A DNA stretch of 64,000 nt, from the NCBI GenBank assembly GCA_027482245.1, contig JAIXWG010000034.1, positions 62,001-126,000 of the forward strand. The letters run 5' to 3'. This DNA is from Acetobacteraceae bacterium (GTDB lineage Bacteria > Pseudomonadota > Alphaproteobacteria > Acetobacterales > Acetobacteraceae). Positions 60,066 to 64,000 of the stretch are shown in pieces (position 1 is the stretch's first letter; each line of letters opens with the position of its first letter). Under the pieces are notes generated by a model. It saw nothing but the letters and a program-made list of their open reading frames with translations, had not been told where the DNA came from and ran no database searches. Position numbers and translations under genes: made by a program.

Positions 60066-62122
60066 GTCAAGGATCCCGATCGCAGGGGTACCAACGTCTG
60101 GAGGTATTTGCGCCACCGCCGCGCATGCAGCAGCATGTTGCAGAGCGTCAGCGCGTAGCGCCATTCCGAGCTGCCGATACGCACGAGGGACTGGCGCTCG
60201 AAATGAATGAGAGTGACGCGCGGATCATACCAGATCCGGTGGCCTGCCTCGATGAGGCGGTGACAGAGATCGGCATCCTCGAAATCTCCGATCACATAAT
60301 CCTCCGACAGACCGCCCAGTGCGGCGTAAAGGTCGCGGCCGACCATCAGGCAGGCACCGGTCACGGCTGGCACCTGGCGCGGCAGGGTGGTGCGGTCGCG
60401 CTCGGCGGCCTCGCCCTTGAGTGGATGGTCGCAGATCCATGCCTCCAGGTTTGGCTCTGGTTGGAAAGCCATGCCGACATGCTGAAGGGTCCCGTCGTCG
60501 AAGATCAGGCGGCAGCCCAGAGCGCCGCAATGCGGCAGCTCCTGGTGGCTGGCGACCAGATGGTCGAGCCAACCGGGCGCCAGTGGCAGCACATCGGAGT
60601 TGAGCAGCAGCAGCCGTTCGCCGCGCGCGGCGCGCGCGCCGGCATTGGTGGCTCCCGAATAGCCGAGGTTGCGTGACAGGCGCAGCATGCGCAGCGGCAC
60701 GCCGTAGACGCGGAAGGCGACCTCCGCCAGCTTCATGGCCTCCGCCGCGCGCTCCGGATCGTCCAGGACGTAGATCAGTTCCGCCTGGGCCAGCAGCCCC
60801 GGGTCGTTCGAGAAGAGAGCGCATTGCAGGAGGATCCAGTCCATCCGGCCGTAGAGTGGCACGACGAGCGAGACACCCGGCCGTGCGGGCGGTGTGCCCA
60901 GCACCACCTCATTCACGTTGACCGGAGCCTGCTTGGCCATCGCCCAGCAGGCCTCGATCGCCGGCAGGATCTGCTCGCGCAGCAGTGCCGGCGCGCCATC
61001 CGCGGCTGGATCCAAGCGAGAGAGGATGGCCTTGATCGCTTCGCGGGGCTCCAGCAGAAGCCGACCGGGCATGGGGCGCTCGATCACGCTGCCATCGGCC
61101 AGGCGCAGTTCCAGCGCGCCGCTCGCTGTAGCGGCGCCCGCACCTGGTACGAAGGCCGCCAGGCCCGTCCGCCCGATGCGGGTGGTGGGCGCCAGCTTCG
61201 GTGGCGCGAGGCTGGCATGGCGCACGCCATCCTCCAGCACCGTGAGGCCGGTGATAGCAAGGCCGGCGCTCGGCGCAGTGGCGAAGACCATGGCGCCGAC
61301 CCCGGTGATGCAGAAGGTAGTCTCGACCGCCGTGGTGCCGATCGCGACGGGCTCGGCCCGGCGCCGGCGCAGCAAGGGACGCACCACCCGGTGCCAGGTC
61401 AGGCGCGCGGCCCGGCGCAGGAAGCTGGCTAGGCGGGGCCGCGCGCCAATCCAGTTCAACGCGACGCGGCTGACGCGCCAAGCCGTGCTTTCCTCAATGG
61501 TGCGGCGGCGCGCGGCTTCCGCAGCAAGGCTCGCCTCCGTCCGGGCCACGCTGCGCTGTAGCTGCTCCGTCTCGCGCGCCGCCGTGCGACGCTGCGTGTC
61601 CAACTCCAAGCGCGCGGCTAGGCGCTCGCCCAGGGCCTCGAACAGGGCGCTGGCGGCCTCCGCTTGCGCCAGATCACGCGCCTGCGACAGAAGGTAGGCG
61701 AGCGCACCGGCTCCCAGCCCCCGTGGGGCCGAGATGCGCATACCCTGGCCGAAGGCAAGCAGCAGCGAATCCCGCCCTGCTGCTGGTGCCAGGGGGCCAA
61801 GTGGCCCCATCTCAAGCAGGAGCCCCGGTGCAGAGGCGAGGCTGGGGTCCAGACCTGGTCCCAGGATGCGCAAGGGAAGGGCACCTTCCGCTTCGCGCAG
61901 TCCGGCACCGCGCAGCGCCTCGGCGACCGCAGGCGCCCCTGCCTCGTCCAGCGCTGCCGTGCCCAGGGCAGCGGCAAGCCACGCCAGGAAGGGGTAGACC
62001 AAGATGAGATCCGGCTGCAGCGGGAAGCCGGGAGAGTGCCGCGCGGCATCCGCCAGCGCTTGCGACCACCAACGCGTCATGTCCGGCATCGTCGCGGAAC
62101 CCGCGCCTGCTTCGATGCTCAT
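60062..62122 (-). CDS. Large glycosyltransferase: helical N-terminal part plus GT2 domain
   Basis: A protein of about 686 aa. The C-terminal third is a GT-A family 2 domain: VSLVVPLYGRMDWILLQCALFSND, LIYVLDDPERAAEA, NLGYSGATNAGARAARGERLLLLNSDVLPLAPGWLDHLV (DxD-equivalent N-S-D), LGCRLIFDDGTLQHVGMAF and DFEDADLCHRLIEAGHRIWYDP. The first 400 residues are different: an Ala/Leu-rich region, a coiled coil (about residues 165-225), a basic segment and a beta-rich stretch. The start is uncertain among several ATGs (62155, 62122, 62089). It ends inside the start codon of the GT4 gene. Confidence 0.85.
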   Translation of the reverse strand: MSIEAGAGSATMPDMTRWWSQALADAARHSPGFPLQPDLILVYPFLAWLAAALGTAALDEAGAPAVAEALRGAGLREAEGALPLRILGPGLDPSLASAPGLLLEMGPLGPLAPAAGRDSLLLAFGQGMRISAPRGLGAGALAYLLSQARDLAQAEAASALFEALGERLAARLELDTQRRTAARETEQLQRSVARTEASLAAEAARRRTIEESTAWRVSRVALNWIGARPRLASFLRRAARLTWHRVVRPLLRRRRAEPVAIGTTAVETTFCITGVGAMVFATAPSAGLAITGLTVLEDGVRHASLAPPKLAPTTRIGRTGLAAFVPGAGAATASGALELRLADGSVIERPMPGRLLLEPREAIKAILSRLDPAADGAPALLREQILPAIEACWAMAKQAPVNVNEVVLGTPPARPGVSLVVPLYGRMDWILLQCALFSNDPGLLAQAELIYVLDDPERAAEAMKLAEVAFRVYGVPLRMLRLSRNLGYSGATNAGARAARGERLLLLNSDVLPLAPGWLDHLVASHQELPHCGALGCRLIFDDGTLQHVGMAFQPEPNLEAWICDHPLKGEAAERDRTTLPRQVPAVTGACLMVGRDLYAALGGLSEDYVIGDFEDADLCHRLIEAGHRIWYDPRVTLIHFERQSLVRIGSSEWRYALTLCNMLLHARRWRKYLQTLVPLRSGSLT

Positions 62123-62284
62123 GCGTGCGTCAGGCCTGCACATGACCGACATCAACCGACATTCTCATCATGGCCGGCCGAATCTGGCATGCGGGAGAGG
62201 GGTGTACGCATGTGATGGAGTGGGCATTGGCGCAGTGAACGCAGGGCATATGACGAACTTGTCCGAGGGGCCGACATTCAGGGT

Positions 62285-62470
62285 TCCCTATTCGCTGGAG
62301 GTCCGAGGGTGGATGACGGCGTTGATCAGAGTAGGTCGAGCGCGACAGGCTCTCTCGCGAGAGATCGCACCCACGGCGAAGATGAAGCTCCGGCTTGAGA
62401 ACCATCGTCCGAGTCAGGAGCGCGACATCCTGACGAAGCCTCCAGCGTCCGGCGCTGCACGCGCCACGCC
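62285..62470 (+). pseudogene. IS3-family OrfA remnant
   Basis: In one frame YSLEVRGWMTALIRVGRA followed by LSREIAPTA resembles the HTH start of IS3 OrfA proteins (Y-P-x-E-F-R ... L-V-R-A-G-R ... L-A-R-E-F-E-P-T-A). After a gap, LRLENHRPSQERDILTK resembles the leucine-zipper end (R-E-N-R-Q-L-R-Q-E-R-D-I-L-x-K). About 20 residues are missing between the two, and no OrfB follows. Confidence 0.55.
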
Positions 62471-62489
62471 GCGTCGCTCGGCACCTAAT

Positions 62490-62712
62490 GCGTTCTCCAT
62501 AGGCACACCGAGCTGCAGGCCTCGAACCCGACCGATCGCCCTGACGACGAGATTGAGCGCTGCGCGGCGGCCGTCGGCATCTTCGCGAGCGAAGCCACCA
62601 TGATCCGCCTCGTTGGCGCCTTTCTCCTCGAGACGTCGGACGAACGGGCTACCCAACGCGCCCGCCCCGTCGCCCTGGCAGCCATCAGCCCCATAGCCTC
62701 CCCCCAGGCTGT
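62490..62712 (+). pseudogene. IS256-family transposase C-terminal remnant
   Basis: In frame with 62600: LQASNPTDRPDDEIERC, AAAVGIFASEATMIRLVGAF, LLETSDERATQRARPVAL and AAISPIASP. This aligns with the C-terminus of Mutator/IS256 transposases (N-P-I-E-R-L-N-x-E-I-K-R ... V-G-I-F-P-N-E-x-A-I-x-R-L-V-G-A). Only the last 70 or so residues remain. It directly abuts the IS3 fragment and ends at the stop of the amino-acid-binding-protein gene. Confidence 0.72.
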
Positions 62713-63839
62713 CAGCGTAGCGGCGGCGCGTATTGCAGGCCGCCCTGGTTCCACAGCAGGTTCAGCCCGCGCTGGATGCCGAGCGGGCCTATATTCCGCT
62801 CCCAGACCTCCCGGTAATTGCCGACCTGGCGGATGACACGGGCTCCCCAATCCGCATCCAGGCCGAGCAGTTCCCCCGAACGACCAACACGGCCGAACAG
62901 ATGCTGTACGTCGCTGCTGGCGCTTGCGAGGCTGGTGGCCGCACCGCCTTGCAATTCTGCGACGGCGCTGCTGTCTAGTCCGAGCTCTTCCGCGGTAAGC
63001 ATCAGGAAGTGCGTCCACCGCGCGACCCTGAACAGGCGCTGTGCATCCTCGCGCACAGCCGGTCCGAGCGGCTCCTTGGAGATAACCTCGAACAGCACCG
63101 CATAGCGCGACTCGCCCGAACCTTGCTGCGCCACGAAGCCGGCGAGCGACGCCGTGTCGCTGGTCATGGCATCGCATTGCTGGCCTAGGAAGGCGGCGCG
63201 CACGGCATCGGAACTAGCCGCCGGAACGGCGGTAATCCGCAACCGCGTGCTGCGCACGTAGTCGGCCAGATTTCGCTCGGAGGTGGTGCCCGCCTCAACG
63301 CAGACCGTCGCGCCGTCGAGCTGCTGTACGCGGGCCACGCCACGGTCACGCCGGACCAGGAAGCCCTGGCCGTCATAGTAGGTCACGGCGGCAAAGATCG
63401 CGCCCTCCCCGGCATCGCGTTCCAGCGTCCAAGTGGTGTTGCGCGCCAGGATGTCGACATCGCCAGCCCGGAGCCGCTCGAAACGCTCCGCGGCCGGCAT
63501 CGGCACAAACCGGACCTTGCCCGCATCCCCTAGAATCGCCGAGGCCAGCGCGCGGCAGTAGTCGACGTCCAGCCCGCGCCACACGCCACGTCCCTCTCGA
63601 ACCGCGAAGCCCGGCGTTGCCGGAGAGACGCCACACAGCAAGTGGCCGCGCGCCCGGATGGCATCCAGCGCATCGGGCGCTGCGGCCCTTTCTGACGCCG
63701 GCCGGCCGGCCGCCGCGGTGCCAGACTGTGCCACCAGCGATTGCGCCGCTGCGACGCCTTGCGGTCCCGCGACTAGCGCCGTCAGCGCCAAAGCCGCGGC
63801 GATGCGGCGAGCCGCCTTCATCTGTCGTGTTTCACTCAT
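62712..63839 (-). CDS. General L-amino-acid ABC transporter binding protein (AapJ/BztA-like)
   Basis: A 375-aa family 3 solute-binding protein. A signal peptide is followed by a low-complexity Ala/Ser linker, then LDAIRARGHLLCGVSPATPGFAVREGRGVWRGLDVDYCRALASAILGD, LRAGDVDILARNTTWTLERDAG, GATVCVEAGTTSERNLADY, and the C-terminal VGNYREVWERNIG with GLNLLWNQGGLQYAPPLR. These are AapJ landmarks. ATG 63839 has GGGAAG upstream and overlaps the stop of the gene to its right (ATGA). Permease and ATPase genes are absent here. It lies among glycosyltransferases in the island; binding of an amino acid is inferred from family. Confidence 0.88.
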   Translation of the reverse strand: MSETRQMKAARRIAAALALTALVAGPQGVAAAQSLVAQSGTAAAGRPASERAAAPDALDAIRARGHLLCGVSPATPGFAVREGRGVWRGLDVDYCRALASAILGDAGKVRFVPMPAAERFERLRAGDVDILARNTTWTLERDAGEGAIFAAVTYYDGQGFLVRRDRGVARVQQLDGATVCVEAGTTSERNLADYVRSTRLRITAVPAASSDAVRAAFLGQQCDAMTSDTASLAGFVAQQGSGESRYAVLFEVISKEPLGPAVREDAQRLFRVARWTHFLMLTAEELGLDSSAVAELQGGAATSLASASSDVQHLFGRVGRSGELLGLDADWGARVIRQVGNYREVWERNIGPLGIQRGLNLLWNQGGLQYAPPLR

Positions 63840-64000
63840 CGGCTTACTTCCCATTCCTCGCTCTGGATGCGCTTCGATTCAGTAGGCGGCCCGCCGCGCG
63901 CGGCTGCGCGTGCGATCATTCGCATGAAGCCAAGCAGCGGGCGGTTGTCCGTCAAGCTGTACATGAAGGCGTTCTCTGCGAAGGCGTCGCGCAGGTAGTG
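63836..64000 (-). CDS. C-terminal end of an unidentified protein (cut by window edge)
   Basis: The last 54 residues of a minus-strand gene entering from the right: HYLRDAFAENAFMYSLTDNR at the edge and IQSEEWEVSR at the end. The stop (63838-63836) overlaps the ATG of the amino-acid-binding-protein gene, so they are co-translated. The piece is too short for me to recognise the family. Confidence 0.6.
   Translation of the reverse strand, partial: HYLRDAFAENAFMYSLTDNRPLLGFMRMIARAAARGGPPTESKRIQSEEWEVSR

Overview
The window is GC-rich, densely packed DNA with long antisense shadow reading frames. Gene content points to an alphaproteobacterium, most likely Acetobacteraceae (Roseomonas-like). The pointers are the rimP-nusA-ylxR-infB-rbfA-truB-rpsO order, a YlxR protein with an L7Ae-like tail, a GGAAC-N16-CGTT stress promoter, many periplasmic solute-binding proteins (TRAP and Bug/TctC types) paired with GntR or LysR regulators, and a tandem glycine riboswitch. 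The genus assignment is inference from gene content only.

Layout. 1-13.9 kb is housekeeping: an ArnT-like transferase (cut by the window edge), rsmB, an Lrp regulator, rpe, a heparinase II/III-like protein and a glycosyltransferase, purH, a beta-carbonic anhydrase, rmuC, a nucleoside transporter, a double PH-like membrane protein, ridA, a class III aminotransferase and the stress gene csbD. 14-22 kb is the minus-strand translation/transcription operon from rimP to rpsO, with a strong hairpin between infB and rbfA and a bidirectional terminator at its end. 22-27.5 kb (minus) holds a papain-like protein, trmB, metK with its own promoter and terminator, and a moeB-dsrE-dapB-DUF7002 run.

28-55 kb is accessory metabolism, arranged as regulator/transport modules. 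They are: a glycine riboswitch driving a D-amino-acid-dehydrogenase-like flavoprotein; two tandem GntR paralogs divergent from a TRAP transporter with a divergent AroQ; a GntR/Bug/SnoaL/carboxymuconolactone-decarboxylase/extradiol-type dioxygenase set next to MetE-like and hydroxyacid dehydrogenase genes; an orphan PD-(D/E)XK-type protein; a hydroxyacid dehydrogenase/RraA/Bug set with LysR; a serine hydrolase/ABC binding protein with LysR; a DUF2231-Rieske-hemerythrin fusion; methylglyoxal synthase; a GH16 protein; and a DsbA-like plus degenerate metallo-beta-lactamase pair with LysR.

From 56 kb on the character changes. A 47-nt 3' fragment of tRNA-Arg(CCG) at 56021-56067 is followed by broken ISL3 and IS481 elements, two glycosyltransferases, remnants of IS3 and IS256 transposases, and an amino-acid-binding protein. 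I read this as the left end of an integrated island that continues past the window. No CRISPR array, complete tRNA or rRNA gene was seen.
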